Below the pieces are notes generated by a model. It ran no database searches and had not been told where the DNA came from. It saw only the letters and a list, made by a program, of their open reading frames with translations. The position numbers were made by a program, and so were the translations under genes. A stretch of 52,796 nt of DNA from Verrucomicrobiota bacterium (GTDB lineage Bacteria > Verrucomicrobiota > Verrucomicrobiia > Chthoniobacterales > Chthoniobacteraceae): NCBI GenBank assembly GCA_026398235.1, contig JAPLTE010000088.1, forward strand, positions 1 through 52,796, read 5' to 3'. Positions 52,722 through 52,796 of this stretch are shown here, piece by piece. Numbering within the stretch: position 1 is the first letter of the stretch; every line of letters starts with the position of its first letter.

Positions 52722-52796
52722 CAAAGTTTGACTTATAGTGCGGTCTTCCCGTTCGATGGTCTGTGAGCCGCTCAAAGCTACAGAACCAACGAACAA

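Noticed and set aside
1-52796. CRISPR array, phage or rRNA genes
   Set aside because: No regularly spaced direct repeats, no phage structural genes and no rRNA-like sequence were seen.

Overview
The window (about 57% G+C by eye) looks like chromosomal DNA of a Gram-negative bacterium. Verrucomicrobiota or a related PVC lineage is my best guess. The reasons are large secreted proteins with cadherin-like and Ig-like repeats, weak or absent Shine-Dalgarno sites at many starts, several families of short palindromic intergenic repeats, and a DUF502 protein near ordinary housekeeping genes. This placement is an inference; no rRNA or other marker gene is present.

Positions 1-28276 form one very large minus-strand locus for a cell-surface polysaccharide. 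In transcription order it starts with UDP-GlcNAc dehydrogenase (WbpA type), an initiating sugar-phosphate transferase, and WbpB-, WbpD- and WbpE-type enzymes. Together these are the expected set for UDP-2,3-diacetamido-2,3-dideoxy-glucuronic acid. A Wzc/GumC-type chain-length protein with a degenerate kinase domain follows, then a GT4, an alpha-barrel/GT2 fusion, a Wzy/WaaL-type polymerase or ligase, a YdjC-type deacetylase, a FemAB-like transferase whose 3' end runs into a tRNA-like gene, an AsnB-like protein lacking its glutaminase cysteine, two GT2s, a secreted parallel beta-helix protein and another GT4. The locus continues into a compact module, 2516-7619: adenylating enzyme, GNAT, carrier protein, KAS III, second carrier protein and two tandem GNATs. 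Most of its junctions are 4-nt ATGA overlaps. It looks like a dedicated system for making an acyl or aminoacyl group and attaching it to the glycan, and it is the strongest candidate here for an undescribed system. A partial secreted deacetylase-like protein lies at the window edge. No Wzx flippase or Wza exporter is visible.

Positions 28500-37000 hold hemL, cydAB, an OatA-like acyltransferase, a hexapeptide acetyltransferase and an MsbA-like ABC exporter. Positions 37153-44725 hold a DUF502 protein, an alkyladenine glycosylase, a Nif3-like protein, a cysteine-free thioredoxin-fold protein, frr, pyrH, recJ and leuA. leuA is preceded by an 18-residue leucine-rich leader peptide and a terminator-like hairpin, which together suggest attenuation control. 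A 370-bp element with terminal inverted repeats, probably a MITE, lies just upstream.

Positions 45619-52568 are plus-strand genes: sppA, a CPBP protease, thiL, tsaE, tsaB, then a membrane fusion protein, ABC ATPase and ABC-2 permease forming an export operon. Intergenic regions carry at least four distinct palindromic or repeated sequence types.
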